Shown here one piece after another: positions 37,825-50,791 of a DNA stretch of 64,000 nucleotides (its first letter is position 1; each line of letters opens with the position of its first letter). The notes below the pieces were generated by a model. The model had not been told where the DNA came from, ran no database searches, and saw nothing but the letters and a program-made list of their open reading frames with translations. Location of the stretch: contig NZ_VOHJ01000011.1 in assembly GCF_007923255.1 (NCBI RefSeq), positions 21,007 to 85,006 of the forward strand. Reading direction: 5' to 3'. Origin of the DNA: Vulcaniibacterium thermophilum (GTDB lineage Bacteria > Pseudomonadota > Gammaproteobacteria > Xanthomonadales > Xanthomonadaceae). A program made the translations under genes and the position numbers.

Positions 37825-37852
37825 CGAAGCCCCGGCCGGGACCGGGGCTTCG
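37825..37852 (+). terminator. Hairpin terminator after the aceF-lpd-racemase operon
   Basis: CGAAGCCCCGG (37825-37835), 6-base loop, CCGGGGCTTCG (37842-37852): an 11-bp perfect stem 5 bases after the stop. There is no U tract behind it, so termination strength is uncertain. Confidence 0.65.
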
Positions 37853-37981
37853 GAGTCCCCCGCCGCGTTGCCGTGACGAGGAGTGGCGTGCGGGGGCGTC
37901 CACCATCATGACCCGCGTGCCGGCGAAAGGTTCCGCGGCGGCGTGGCGCCGTCTGAACGCGTGAATCGCCGCATCCGCCCG

Positions 37982-38179
37982 TCAGGCCTCCAGCACGCGC
38001 GCGCGCCGTCGGCGCTCGAGGCGCTTCCACGCCTTCTCGTGCAGATGGAAGGCGACCGTGTTGCAGGCCGGCTCCACCAGCGCCAGCGCGCCGCCGACCC
38101 AGACGTTCCCCGTCAGCAGGTAGCCGACGCCGAACGCGACCAGGAAATGGATGCCGGCGAAGCTCAGGGTCTTGCGCAT
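37982..38179 (-). CDS. DUF2061 small membrane protein
   Basis: 65 residues from ATG 38179, with GAGGG upstream. It has two hydrophobic segments (TLSFAGIHFLVAFGVGYLLTG and VWVGGALALVEPACNTVAF) and the HEKAWKR motif of DUF2061 near the C-terminus, then a basic tail. Function is unknown; members are widespread inner-membrane proteins. It is divergent from the atp operon and shares the intergenic region with it. Confidence 0.88.
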   Translation of the reverse strand: MRKTLSFAGIHFLVAFGVGYLLTGNVWVGGALALVEPACNTVAFHLHEKAWKRLERRRRARVLEA

Positions 38180-38190
38180 GGAACCCTCGC

Positions 38191-38250
38191 GAACAAACGA
38201 GAACGGTTCCCATCTTCGCCCCGTGCCGGGCGATGTCCAATCGTTTGTTC
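38191..38250. promoter_or_regulatory. Perfect 10-bp inverted repeat upstream of the DUF2061 gene
   Basis: GAACAAACGA (38191-38200) and TCGTTTGTTC (38241-38250) are exact inverted copies 40 bases apart. The left arm also sits inside GGAACC...GGTTCC arms (38181-38210). The block lies 11 bases upstream of the DUF2061 start and about 57 bases before the atp -35 box. A loop-forming operator is possible; so is an RNA stem in the DUF2061 leader. No regulator is identified. Confidence 0.45.
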
Positions 38251-38306
38251 CTTCCGCGCCGATAGCCGGCGGCGATCGCGCCCCGGCCCGGCCGGTCTTC
38301 CGGCGG

Positions 38307-38335
38307 TTGCCGCAACCCACTGCGCGGGCTATACT
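38307..38335 (+). promoter_or_regulatory. Sigma-70 promoter of the atp operon
   Basis: TTGCCG (38307-38312), exactly 17 bases, TATACT (38330-38335). Transcription would begin near 38342, about 48 bases before the GTG of atpI. This is the best sigma-70 match in the window. Confidence 0.8.
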
Positions 38336-38389
38336 TTTGCGGCTTCCCCGGGCGGTTTTCACGCCCACCTCCAGCCCGACGAGTTCCAC

Positions 38390-38761
38390 GTGCACGATCC
38401 CCTGTCCACAGGTCGCCGCGTGGCGATTCGCGCGGTCGCCTGGCAGGCCGGAGCGGTCGCGGCGACGGCGCTGGTGTTCGTGGCCGCCGGTCCGCGGCAG
38501 GCGCTGGCCGCGGTGGTGGGCGGGATCGCGGTGATGCTGGGCTCGTGGCTGTCGGCCCGGCTCATGCTCGGAGGCGGCATCGGTCCGGCGGGTGCGGCGC
38601 TGGTGCGCTGGTTCGTCGGTCTGATCGCCAAATGGGCGCTGGTTTTCGCGGCGCTGGGTGTGGGCTTCGGCGTGTGGCGCCTGCCGCCCGTGCCGCTGCT
38701 GGTCGGCATCGTGGTCGCGCTCGGCGCGCAGGTGCTGGCCTCGCTGCAGCGGTCGCGCTGA
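38390..38761 (+). CDS. atpI: ATP synthase protein I
   Basis: 123 residues from the GTG at 38390 (VHDPLSTGRRVAIRAVAW). Four hydrophobic segments are present, including ALAAVVGGIAVMLGSWLSARLML and LLVGIVVALGAQVLASL. AtpI is a non-stoichiometric helper for assembling the c-ring and always precedes atpB. The start is the only reasonable one in frame; the longer frame to 37883 crosses the promoter. Confidence 0.88.
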   Translation: MHDPLSTGRRVAIRAVAWQAGAVAATALVFVAAGPRQALAAVVGGIAVMLGSWLSARLMLGGGIGPAGAALVRWFVGLIAKWALVFAALGVGFGVWRLPPVPLLVGIVVALGAQVLASLQRSR

Positions 38762-38812
38762 GCCCCGCGCGGCCCGCAATCGACGAATTCAACCTTTTCC
38801 AGGATTGGGGAT

Positions 38813-39610
38813 ATGGCGAGCGAGGCGGAACTCACTCCCACCGGCTACATCCAGCATCACCTGCACAACCTGACCGTCCAGGTCGGCGAGGGCGGGTTCT
38901 GGACCCTGCACCTCGACACCCTGGTCATGTCGGTCGGCCTCGGCCTGCTGATGGTGGTGCTGTTCTGGCTGGCCACGCGCAAGCCGACCTCCGGCGTGCC
39001 GGGCAAGTGGCAGGCGTTCGTCGAGATCTGCCTCGAGTTCGTCGACCGCCAGGCGCGCGACACCTACCACGGCCCGAGCCGGCTGGTGACGCCGATCGCG
39101 ATCACCCTGTTCTTCTGGATCCTCCTGATGAACCTCATCAAGATGATCCCGGCCGACTTCATCGCCAAGCCGCTCGAGCTGGCCGGCGTGCCGTACTTCA
39201 AGCCGGTGCCGACCGCCGACGTCAACGCCACGCTCGGCATGTCGATCAGCGTCTTCTTCCTGATGCTGTTCTTCTCGATCCGTTCGAAGGGCTTCGGCGG
39301 CTTCACCCACGAGTTCCTGACCGCGCCGTTCGGCAAGTGGATGATGCCGTTCAACCTGCTGCTCAACATCGTCGAATGGCTGAGCAAGCCGGTGTCGCTG
39401 GCGATGCGACTGTTCGGCAACATGTTCGGCGGCGAGATCGTGTTCCTGCTGATCTGGGTGCTGGGCGGCGCCGGCCTGCTCGGCGCGCTCGCCGGCGGCG
39501 TCTTCGGCCTCGGCTGGATGATCTTCCACCTGCTGGTGATCCCGCTGCAGGCCTTCATTTTCATGATGCTGTCGATCGTCTACCTGAGCCTGTCCGAAGA
39601 GGCGCACTGA
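38813..39610 (+). CDS. atpB: ATP synthase Fo subunit a
   Basis: 265 residues, normal length, with five or six membrane helices. It forms the two proton half-channels against the c-ring. The conserved arginine lies in [19 protein letters not shown] (about 200-218), and the C-terminal helix [25 protein letters not shown] is typical. Preceded by a GGGGATATGG start context after atpI. Confidence 0.97.
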   Translation: MASEAELTPTGYIQHHLHNLTVQVGEGGFWTLHLDTLVMSVGLGLLMVVLFWLATRKPTSGVPGKWQAFVEICLEFVDRQARDTYHGPSRLVTPIAITLFFWILLMNLIKMIPADFIAKPLELAGVPYFKPVPTADVNATLGMSISVFFLMLFFSIRSKGFGGFTHEFLTAPFGKWMMPFNLLLNIVEWLSKPVSLAMRLFGNMFGGEIVFLLIWVLGGAGLLGALAGGVFGLGWMIFHLLVIPLQAFIFMMLSIVYLSLSEEAH

Positions 39611-39668
39611 CGGCTCGTCCTGTTCCGCTTTCCCTTCCACCTTTCGCACTACCGCACCGGAGAAAACC

Positions 39669-39980
39669 ATGGAAAACGTCCTGACCCAGCTCGCCCAAGT
39701 CGAAGCCTCGACCGCTCTGGCCATCGGCCTGATGATCGGTCTCGCGGCGCTGGGCGCCGGTATCGGTCTGGCCATCATGGCCGGCAAGTTCCTGGAGTCC
39801 TCGGCGCGTCAGCCGGAGCTGATTCCGGTGTTGCAGGTCCGCATGTTCATCACCGCCGGCCTGATCGACGCGGCGTTCATCATCACGGTCGCCGTGGCGC
39901 TGCTGCTCGCGTTCGCGAACCCGCTGTCGGGCCGTGTCACCACCGCCGCCGCTTCGGCGCCGGCCGCCGCCGCGCAGTAA
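39669..39980 (+). CDS. atpE: ATP synthase Fo subunit c
   Basis: 103 residues with two helices joined by the polar loop SARQPE (45-50). The proton-carrying residue is Asp67 in [10 protein letters not shown], and no Na+-type signature is seen, so a proton-driven ring is expected. The C-terminus carries an extra Ala/Pro-rich tail ([16 protein letters not shown]) of about 16 residues beyond the E. coli protein. Confidence 0.97.
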   Translation: MENVLTQLAQVEASTALAIGLMIGLAALGAGIGLAIMAGKFLESSARQPELIPVLQVRMFITAGLIDAAFIITVAVALLLAFANPLSGRVTTAAASAPAAAAQ

Positions 39981-40075
39981 GTCGCACGCCTCGCGCTGCG
40001 GACGGACCGTCCGCAGCGCGGTCGCTCCACGGGCGCCCACGCGCCTGGCCGTCCCCTCAGGCAGAGCGTTAGCCG

Positions 40076-40546
40076 ATGAACATCAACCTCACCCTATTCG
40101 CCCAGGCGCTGGCCTTCGCCGGCCTGATCTGGCTGATCGCGACCAAGATCTGGCCGCCGCTGCTGCGCGCCATCGAGGAGCGCCAGCAGAAGATCGCCGA
40201 GGGCCTGGCTGCGGCCGACCGCAGCCAGAAGGATCTCGCCCAGGCGCAGGAGAAGGTCGACGCCGCGCTGCGCGAGGCGCGCGTCAAGGCCAACGAGATC
40301 ATCGAGCAGGCCCACCAGCGCGCCAACCAGATCGTCGAACAGGCCAGGCAGGAAGCGATCGTCGAGGCCGAACGCCAGAAGGCGATCGCGCTCGCCGAGA
40401 TCGACGCCGCCGCCAACCGCGCGCGCGAGGACCTGCGTCGCCAGGTCGCCGTGCTCGCCGTGGCCGGCGCCGAGAAGCTGATCCAGCGCGAGATCGACGC
40501 CAACGCCCACAAGGCGCTGCTCGACGAACTCGCCGCCCAGATCTGA
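40076..40546 (+). CDS. atpF: ATP synthase Fo subunit b
   Basis: 156 residues, the E. coli-like length. One N-terminal membrane helix ([22 protein letters not shown]) is followed by a long charged coiled coil rich in Ala, Glu, Gln and Arg, forming the peripheral stalk that ties F1 to Fo. Confidence 0.97.
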   Translation: MNINLTLFAQALAFAGLIWLIATKIWPPLLRAIEERQQKIAEGLAAADRSQKDLAQAQEKVDAALREARVKANEIIEQAHQRANQIVEQARQEAIVEAERQKAIALAEIDAAANRAREDLRRQVAVLAVAGAEKLIQREIDANAHKALLDELAAQI

Positions 40547-40554
40547 GTGACGCC

Positions 40555-41082
40555 ATGAGCCAGCCCGTCACCCTCGCCCGTCCGTACGCCCGCGCCGCTT
40601 TCGCGCTGGCGCGCGAGCAGGGCCGCGCCGCGGAGTGGTCGCGCGCGCTCGCCTTCGCGGCGCGCGTGGCGGAAGACCCGCAGGCGCAGGCGCTGCTCAA
40701 GCACCCGCAGCTTGCCGTCGCCGACGCGGTCGCGCTGGTCGCGCCGGACGGCGCCGACGAGTCGCTGCAGCGGTTCCTGGCGCTGCTGGCGGAGAACCGC
40801 CGGCTGGCGCTGCTGCCGGAGATCGCCGGGCTGTTCGAGCAGTTGCGTGCCGACGCCGAGCGCATCGTCAGGGCGCGCGTCACCGCCGCCACCGCGCTGC
40901 CGGGCGACACTCTGGAGTCGATCCGCGCCGCGCTGCGTCGCCGCTTCGGTCGCGAGATCGAACTGGAGACCGCGGTCGATCCGACGCTGATCGGCGGCGC
41001 GGTCATCGACGCCGGCGACGTCGTGATCGACGGCTCGCTGAAGGGCAAGCTGGCGCGCCTGCAGAACATGCTGGCCGCCTGA
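40555..41082 (+). CDS. atpH: ATP synthase F1 subunit delta
   Basis: 175 residues from ATG 40555, 8 bases after atpF. The delta (OSCP) pattern is [24 protein letters not shown] at the start and [28 protein letters not shown] at the end. It joins the top of F1 to the b-subunit stalk. Confidence 0.97.
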   Translation: MSQPVTLARPYARAAFALAREQGRAAEWSRALAFAARVAEDPQAQALLKHPQLAVADAVALVAPDGADESLQRFLALLAENRRLALLPEIAGLFEQLRADAERIVRARVTAATALPGDTLESIRAALRRRFGREIELETAVDPTLIGGAVIDAGDVVIDGSLKGKLARLQNMLAA

Positions 41083-41131
41083 CCGAATTCCATTGCCATT
41101 CCGGCCCGCGGGCCGGGCAGAAGGACATCCC

Positions 41132-42679
<1,548 letters not shown>

Positions 42680-42683
42680 GGCC

Positions 42684-42768
42684 GGGAATCGGAAATCGGG
42701 AATAGGGAATCGCAGGAGCGAGAGCGGGACGGCGACGCCGATTCCCGATTCTCGATTCCCGATTCCCG
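42684..42768. repeat. Inverted GGGAATC element in the atpA-atpG gap
   Basis: The left arm 42684-42712 (GGGAATCGGAAATCGGGAAT...) and right arm 42740-42768 (GATTCCCGATTCTCGATTCC...) are inverted, with only 27 bases between, so an 85-base hairpin is possible in the atp mRNA. It fills most of the 107-base spacer. Confidence 0.87.
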
Positions 42769-42786
42769 CGAGCGAAGCGAGCAGAC

Positions 42787-43647
42787 ATGGCAGGCGGACG
42801 CGAAATCAAGTCGAAGATCAAGAGCGTGCAGAACACCCGCAAGGTGACGCGCGCGCTGGAGATGGTCTCGGCCTCCAAGATCCGCAAGGCGCAGGATCGG
42901 ATGAAGGCGTCGCGCCCGTACGCGCGCGTCATGCGGCAGGTGATCGGGCACCTCGCGCAGGCGAGCACCGACTACCGCCATCCGTTCATGGTCGAGCGGC
43001 CGGTCAAGCGCGTCGGCTATGTGATCGTTTCGTCCGACCGCGGCCTGGCCGGTGGCCTCAACAACAATCTGTTCCGTCGCCTGCTGGCCGAGTTCCGCAG
43101 CTGGCACGAGCAGGGCGTCGAGATCGACGTGGTGACCATCGGCCAGAAGGCGTCGGTGTTTTTCCGCCGACTCAAGGTCAACATGCTGGCCTCGGTGACG
43201 CACCTCGGCGACGTGCCGCGGCTGGAGCAACTGGTCGGCGTGATCAAGGTGATGCTGGACGCCTACACCGGCGGTCAGGTCGACCGCGTGTACGTCTGCT
43301 ACAACCACTTCGTCAACACGATGACGCAGAAGCCGACGATGGACCAGCTCGTGCCGCTGCCCGCGTCGGACGCGCCGGTCGCCAAGCACGACTGGGACTA
43401 CATCTACGAGCCCGACGCCGCGACCGTGCTGGAGCACGTGCTGACGCGCTACATCGAGGCGCAGGTGTACCAGGCGGTGATCGAGAACGTCGCCTCCGAG
43501 CACGCCGCCCGCATGGTGGCGATGAAGGCGGCCAGCGACAACGCGACCAAGCTGATCGGCACGCTGAGCCTGATGTACAACAAGGCCCGGCAGGCGGCGA
43601 TCACGCAGGAAATCTCCGAGATCGTCGGCGGCGCTGCCGCGGTCTGA
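42787..43647 (+). CDS. atpG: ATP synthase F1 subunit gamma
   Basis: 286 residues. The rotor shaft is recognised by the N-terminal [33 protein letters not shown] and the C-terminal [40 protein letters not shown]. The ATG at 42787 immediately follows the repeat-containing spacer. Confidence 0.98.
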   Translation: MAGGREIKSKIKSVQNTRKVTRALEMVSASKIRKAQDRMKASRPYARVMRQVIGHLAQASTDYRHPFMVERPVKRVGYVIVSSDRGLAGGLNNNLFRRLLAEFRSWHEQGVEIDVVTIGQKASVFFRRLKVNMLASVTHLGDVPRLEQLVGVIKVMLDAYTGGQVDRVYVCYNHFVNTMTQKPTMDQLVPLPASDAPVAKHDWDYIYEPDAATVLEHVLTRYIEAQVYQAVIENVASEHAARMVAMKAASDNATKLIGTLSLMYNKARQAAITQEISEIVGGAAAV

Positions 43648-43687
43648 CCCATTCCGGCGGACGTCGCGACGGCCGCCACCGATTTAG

Positions 43688-45115
<1,428 letters not shown>

Positions 45116-45119
45116 GGCC

Positions 45120-45221
45120 GGGAATCGGGAATCGACCCACGGGAATCGTGAGAGGCAGGCATCGGCGTTCGCGGCGCGTAGTCGCTCCGGACGATTCCCG
45201 ATTCCCCATTCCTGATTCCCG
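45120..45221. repeat. Inverted GGGAATC element in the atpD-atpC gap
   Basis: The left arm is 45120-45134 with an extra unit at 45140-45148; the right arm 45193-45221 is GATTCCCGATTCCCCATTCC and so on. The spacer between atpD and atpC is 123 bases, where a short gap is usual, and is nearly all this element. Confidence 0.87.
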
Positions 45222-45238
45222 CGTGTAGCGAGGCAGAC

Positions 45239-45664
45239 ATGGCAACCACATTCCGCTGCGACATCGTCAGCGCCGAGAGCGAGATCTTCCACGGCGAGGC
45301 CGAGTTCCTGGTCGCGACCGGGGAGATGGGCGAGCTCGGCATCACGCCGCGCCACGCGCCGCTGATCACCCGGCTCAAGCCCGGCAAGGTGGTGGTGACG
45401 CTGCCGGGCGGCGAGCAGATCGACATCGCCATCTCCGGCGGCATCCTCGAGGTGCAGCCGCAGGTGGTGACGGTGCTCGCCGACACCGCGATCCGCGCCA
45501 CCGACATCGACGAGGCCGCCGTGCGCGCCGCCAAGGAAGAGGCCGAGCGCATCCTGGCCGGTCGCGGCGAGGCGATGAGCATCCAGGAGGCCCAGCGCCG
45601 GCTGGCCGAAGTGCAGGCGCAGCTTGCGGCGCTGGAGCGCCTGCGCCGCAACATCAAGCACTGA
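45239..45664 (+). CDS. atpC: ATP synthase F1 subunit epsilon
   Basis: 141 residues. The N-terminal beta barrel ([35 protein letters not shown]) and [20 protein letters not shown] motif are present, followed by the C-terminal helical hairpin ([17 protein letters not shown]) that can inhibit ATP hydrolysis. Last gene of the operon; a terminator follows at 45716. Confidence 0.97.
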   Translation: MATTFRCDIVSAESEIFHGEAEFLVATGEMGELGITPRHAPLITRLKPGKVVVTLPGGEQIDIAISGGILEVQPQVVTVLADTAIRATDIDEAAVRAAKEEAERILAGRGEAMSIQEAQRRLAEVQAQLAALERLRRNIKH

Positions 45665-45715
45665 GGGTGCTGGATTCCGGGCGGCGGATCCGGAATCCGG
45701 ATCTTCGCAACGGCA

Positions 45716-45740
45716 AAGGGCGACGGTCTCCGTCGCCCTT
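45716..45740 (+). terminator. Intrinsic terminator of the atp operon
   Basis: AAGGGCGACGG (45716-45726), TCT loop, CCGTCGCCCTT (45730-45740), then CTCGCTTCT. The 11-bp stem is perfect and lies 52 bases after the atpC stop. Confidence 0.85.
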
Positions 45741-45804
45741 CTCGCTTCTGGAACGCGTGAGACGTCGCCGCGTCGTTCAACCTCGACCCCTGATCCCTGA
45801 TCCG

Positions 45805-45840
45805 GACTCCCGACTCCCGATTCCCGATTCCCGATTCCCC
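45805..45840. repeat. GATTCCC-type repeat array between atpC and gtrA
   Basis: Five units of the form GACTCCC or GATTCCC in direct tandem, ending just before the gtrA stop region. An inverted partner is only partly present upstream (GGATCCGGAATCCGGATC near 45686-45703), so this may be a decayed copy of the elements at 42684 and 45120. Confidence 0.7.
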
Positions 45841-45849
45841 ACCCAAACC

Positions 45850-46233
45850 TCACCGCCGATAGACCCAATGCCGTGAGAGCAGGAAGCCGACGCCGCCGAG
45901 GAACAGCTCCACGGCCGGTTTCGCAAGCCACGTCCAGTGCAGGCCGACCACGTCCTCGAGCGCGCCGATCGCCCACGTGCTCACGACCGTGGTGGTGAGC
46001 CACAGCAGCACGAAGCGGGCGAGCTGGCGGCGGCCGATCGCGGTGTCGTCGCCGGCGAAGGTGATGCGGCCATTGAGCCAGAAGCCCAGCAGCGCGCCGC
46101 TCACGCGGCCGGCGACGTTCGCCGCCTCGACCCATAGACCGGCGTTGCTGAGCGCCACCATCGCCGCCCAGTCCAGCAGCCATTGCAGGATGCCGATCAG
46201 CAGGTAATGCCGGCCCTGGCGGGTGAGGCTCAC
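45850..46233 (-). CDS. GtrA-family membrane protein
   Basis: 127 residues with four predicted membrane helices (LLIGILQWLLDWAAMVAL, VAGRVSGALLGFWLNGRITF, ARFVLLWLTTTVVSTWAIG, KPAVELFLGGVGFLLSRHWVY). The motif GFWLNGRITF and the end FLLSRHWVYRR are typical of GtrA, which helps flip or handle undecaprenyl-linked sugars for surface polysaccharide modification. No gtrB-like glycosyltransferase lies next to it. It is convergent with the atp operon. Confidence 0.88.
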   Translation of the reverse strand: MSLTRQGRHYLLIGILQWLLDWAAMVALSNAGLWVEAANVAGRVSGALLGFWLNGRITFAGDDTAIGRRQLARFVLLWLTTTVVSTWAIGALEDVVGLHWTWLAKPAVELFLGGVGFLLSRHWVYRR

Positions 46234-46401
46234 GGCGCGCGCTCCCGGCGGAGAACGAGGCGCGGCGCGGCGCGGCGGGGATGCCAGCAGGTCATGCGCG
46301 CGATGCTAGCAAAGGCGCGGTGTGCGGCCGGCGTCGGCGTCCACCCGGCGCTGAGCGGCATCGACTAAGCTTCGCGCCTTGGTCGGTCCGATGGAGTTCT
46401 C

Positions 46402-47772
46402 ATGAGCGTTCCTCTGCACGTGGTGATCCTCGCCGCAGGCGAAGGCAAGCGGATGAAATCCGCGCTGCCGAAGGTGCTGCAGCCGGTGGCGGGCCGACCG
46501 ATGCTCGCGCACGTGATCGCGACCGCCCGCCAGCTTGCGCCGGCGGCGATCCATGTCGTCTACGGCCACGGCGGCGAGCAGGTGCGCGCGGCGTTCGCGG
46601 ATCAACCGGACCTGCTGTGGGTCGAACAGGCCGAGCGCCTCGGGACCGGGCATGCGGTGCAGCAGGCGGTGCCCGCGGTTCCGGACCACGCGCGCGTGCT
46701 GGTGCTGTACGGGGACGTTCCGCTGATCACCGCCGAGACCCTGCGTCGCCTGCTCGACGTCGAGGCGCCGCTGGCGGTGCTGGTCGCCGAACTGGAGAAC
46801 CCGGCGGGCTACGGCCGCATCGTGCGCGACGCCGAGGGGCGTGTCGCACGCATCGTCGAGGAGAAGGACGCGGACGAAGCCGAGCGCGCGATTCGCGCGG
46901 TCAACACCGGCATCGTCGCCGCCGATGCGGGCGCGCTCGCCGTCTGGCTGCGCGAGCTGCGCAACGACAACGCGCAGGGCGAGTACTACCTCACCGACGT
47001 GTTCGCGCTCGCCGCCGCGGAGTACCGTCCGGCGGAAATCGTGCTGGTGCACGATCCGCTGGAAGTCGAGGGCGCGAACGACCGCTGGCAGCTCGCGCAG
47101 CTCGAGCGCGCCTACCAGCGTCGCGCGGCGCGCGCGGTGTGCCTGCAGGGCGCACGGCTGGCGGATCCGTCGCGGTTCGATCTGCGCGGCGAGCTGATCG
47201 TCGGCCACGACGTCGAGATCGACGTCGACGTCGTGATCGAAGGCCGCGTCGAACTCGGCGACGGCGTGCGCATCGGCCCGTTCTGCCGGCTGAAGGACGT
47301 GCGTCTCGGTGCCGGCACCGAAGTGCGCGCGCATTGCGACCTCGAAGGCGCGGTGGTCGAGGGCGCCGCGCAGATCGGGCCGTTCGCGCGACTGCGTCCC
47401 GGCACCGTGCTCGCCGACGGCGTGCACATCGGCAACTTCGTCGAAACCAAGAACGCCAAGCTCGGCACCGGCAGCAAGGCCAACCACCTGACGTACCTGG
47501 GCGATGCGGTGGTCGGCGCCGGCGTCAACGTCGGTGCCGGCACCATCACCTGCAACTACGACGGCGCCAACAAGCACGTCACCACGATCGAGGACGGCGC
47601 ATTCATCGGATCGAACACATCGCTGGTGGCGCCGGTCCGGGTCGGCCGCGACGCCACGATCGGCGCCGGATCGGTGATCACCCGCGAGGCGCCCGCCGGC
47701 AAGCTTTCGCTGGCGCGCGGCCGGCAGACGGTGATCGAGGGTTGGGAGCGGCCGAAGAAGAAGCCGCGGTAG
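46402..47772 (+). CDS. glmU: GlmU: glucosamine-1-P acetyltransferase / GlcNAc-1-P uridyltransferase
   Basis: 456 residues, normal length. It makes UDP-GlcNAc in two steps for peptidoglycan and LPS. The uridyltransferase domain (about 1-230) starts with [20 protein letters not shown]. The acetyltransferase left-handed beta helix (about 250-456) includes [26 protein letters not shown] and the active-site region [36 protein letters not shown]. The partner enzyme GlmS is encoded 8 kb downstream, not in the same operon. Confidence 0.97.
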   Translation: MSVPLHVVILAAGEGKRMKSALPKVLQPVAGRPMLAHVIATARQLAPAAIHVVYGHGGEQVRAAFADQPDLLWVEQAERLGTGHAVQQAVPAVPDHARVLVLYGDVPLITAETLRRLLDVEAPLAVLVAELENPAGYGRIVRDAEGRVARIVEEKDADEAERAIRAVNTGIVAADAGALAVWLRELRNDNAQGEYYLTDVFALAAAEYRPAEIVLVHDPLEVEGANDRWQLAQLERAYQRRAARAVCLQGARLADPSRFDLRGELIVGHDVEIDVDVVIEGRVELGDGVRIGPFCRLKDVRLGAGTEVRAHCDLEGAVVEGAAQIGPFARLRPGTVLADGVHIGNFVETKNAKLGTGSKANHLTYLGDAVVGAGVNVGAGTITCNYDGANKHVTTIEDGAFIGSNTSLVAPVRVGRDATIGAGSVITREAPAGKLSLARGRQTVIEGWERPKKKPR

Positions 47773-47883
47773 CGCCGTTTCGGCCGCAATCGGGCGTCGG
47801 CCGCTTCGTGCGTCGCGGTTCGTCGGTGGCGTTCGGTTCGCGGTGCTCCTGCAGGTCGTCGTCAGGGTGATTGAGCGCCGGTG

Positions 47884-47913
47884 CACAAAGAGGGCCCCGG
47901 CATGCGCCGGGGC
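47884..47913 (-). terminator. Hairpin terminator at the end of the efflux/two-component operon
   Basis: On the minus strand GCCCCGGC-GCAT-GCCGGGGC (complement of 47894-47913) is followed by CCTCTTTGTG. It lies 90 bases after the histidine kinase stop, beyond a GATTCCC array. An 8-bp perfect stem with a short T-rich tail; moderate terminator. Confidence 0.55.
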
Positions 47914-47940
47914 GACGGCATGCGGTCATCGCGTACGCTC

Positions 47941-48001
47941 TTCCCGATTCCCGATTCCCGATTCCCGATTCCCGATTCCCGATTCCCGATTCCCGATTCC
48001 C
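47941..48001. repeat. Tandem GATTCCC array (eight perfect copies)
   Basis: Eight exact heptamers GATTCCC run from 47946 to 48001, preceded by a partial TTCCC. The last copy abuts the stop codon of the histidine kinase gene. Unlike the operon elements there is no inverted partner. A heptamer array changes reading frame with copy number and may vary between strains by slippage. Confidence 0.92.
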
Positions 48002-48002
48002 G

Positions 48003-49306
48003 TCAATCCGGCAACACCAGCGTCACGCACAACCCGCCGCCGGCGCGGTTGAGCAGGGCGATGCGGCCGCCGTGGGCTTCGGTGATCTCGCGCGCGAGCG
48101 CCAGCCCCAGGCCGGTGCCGTGGCGCTTGGTCGAGTAGAACGGCAGCAGCGCGTTGGCGAGCACGGCGTCGTTCATGCCGCTGCCGCGATCGAGCACGTC
48201 GATGCGCCACGCGTCGCCGCCGCGGCGCAACGCCAGCACGACGTCCTCCGGCGGCGAGCCCGATTCGTGCGCGTTCTTGAGCAGATTGATGAGGCACTGT
48301 TCGACCTGCGCGACGTCGAAGCGCGCCAGGCCCTCGGCGGGGCCCTCGTAACGGAACGGCACCTGTTCGCGCAACTGCGCGATGAATTGCGGCCACTCGA
48401 CCGCCTCGCGGCGCGGCGCCGGCAGCTTGGCGAAGCGCGCGTAATCGCGGATGAAGCCTTCCAGGTGCCGGGCGCGCTCCTCGATGGTCGCCAGCGCGGT
48501 CGGCAGCCGTTCGAGCTGCCCGCGCCGCAGCAGTTCGCTGCCGGAATGCGCGAGCGAGGCGATCGGCGCCAGCGAGTTGTTGAGCTCGTGCGAGATGACC
48601 CGGATCACCTTCTTCCACGTCTGCACCTCCTGCCGGCGCAGCTCGGCGGTGAGCTGGCGCAGCAGGATCAGCTCGTGGCGGCGTCCGTTGAGGCGGAAAC
48701 GCCGTCGCAGCAGGTGAAAGATCTCCTCCTGGTCCGCTTCGCCGACGGTGAAGATGCCGTCGCCGCGTTCGAACGCCTCGCGCACCGGCTCGGGCATGCC
48801 CTCGAGCAGGGCGGCGAACGCATGGCCCTCGAGCCGCCGCCCGTCGCCGAGCAGCTTGCGCGCGGCGACGTTGGCGTACACCACCCGCTCGCCCGGATCG
48901 ATCAGCACCATCGCCACCGGCGTGTTCTGCACCATCGTGTCGAGCAGAAGCTCGCGCTGCATCAGCGCGAGCCGCTGTTCGCGCAGGGCGTCGCCGAGCG
49001 CGTTGTGCGCGGCGACCAGCTCGCCGAGCTCGCCGCCGCCGGCCCACGACAGGCCGAAGCTGAAGTCGCCGTCGCGGTAGCTCGCCACGGTGCCGGCGAG
49101 CGCGCGGAACAGCGAGCGCATCGGCGCCAGCACGCGGTAGACGTGGTAGACCAGACCGGGCGCCACGATCAGGATCGCGAGCAGCACGGCCGCCCAGTCC
49201 TGCAGCCAGTGCGCGAGCGCGACCGCCAGCAGCGCCGCGAGCGCGGCGTGCAGCAGGGCGATGGCGCCGAACGTCAGACCGAGCGGGAGCCGCTGCCGGA
49301 GGCGCA

Positions 49307-49307
<1 letters not shown>
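48003..49307 (-). CDS. NtrY-like sensor histidine kinase
   Basis: 434 residues from ATG 49307, which overlaps the regulator stop by one base. Two N-terminal membrane helices (about 10-32 and 38-58) precede a HAMP-like/coil region, a PAS domain (about 120-225, TPVAMVLIDPGERVVYANVAA), the phosphoacceptor motif VISHELNNSLAPI with His240, and an ATPase domain with NLLKNAHES, DRGSGM and GTGLGLALAREI. It would phosphorylate the adjacent sigma-54 regulator. The short periplasmic loop suggests it senses an event in the membrane rather than an external ligand. Confidence 0.92.
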
Positions 49308-50647
<1,340 letters not shown>

Positions 50648-50791
50648 CGGGCCGGTCGGGTGGATTCGCGATTGGGACGCGGGATCGGGAACCAGGAAGT
50701 CGGGATCGGAGCGGCTGGCGGGGAGGGCAGGCGCCAAGAGTACGGCCTTTTCCCATCCCCAATCCCGGATCCCCGATCCCTCACCCTGGCG

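Noticed and set aside
47941..48001. CRISPR-like tandem repeat
   Set aside because: The repeats are 7-base units without spacers and no cas genes are present.
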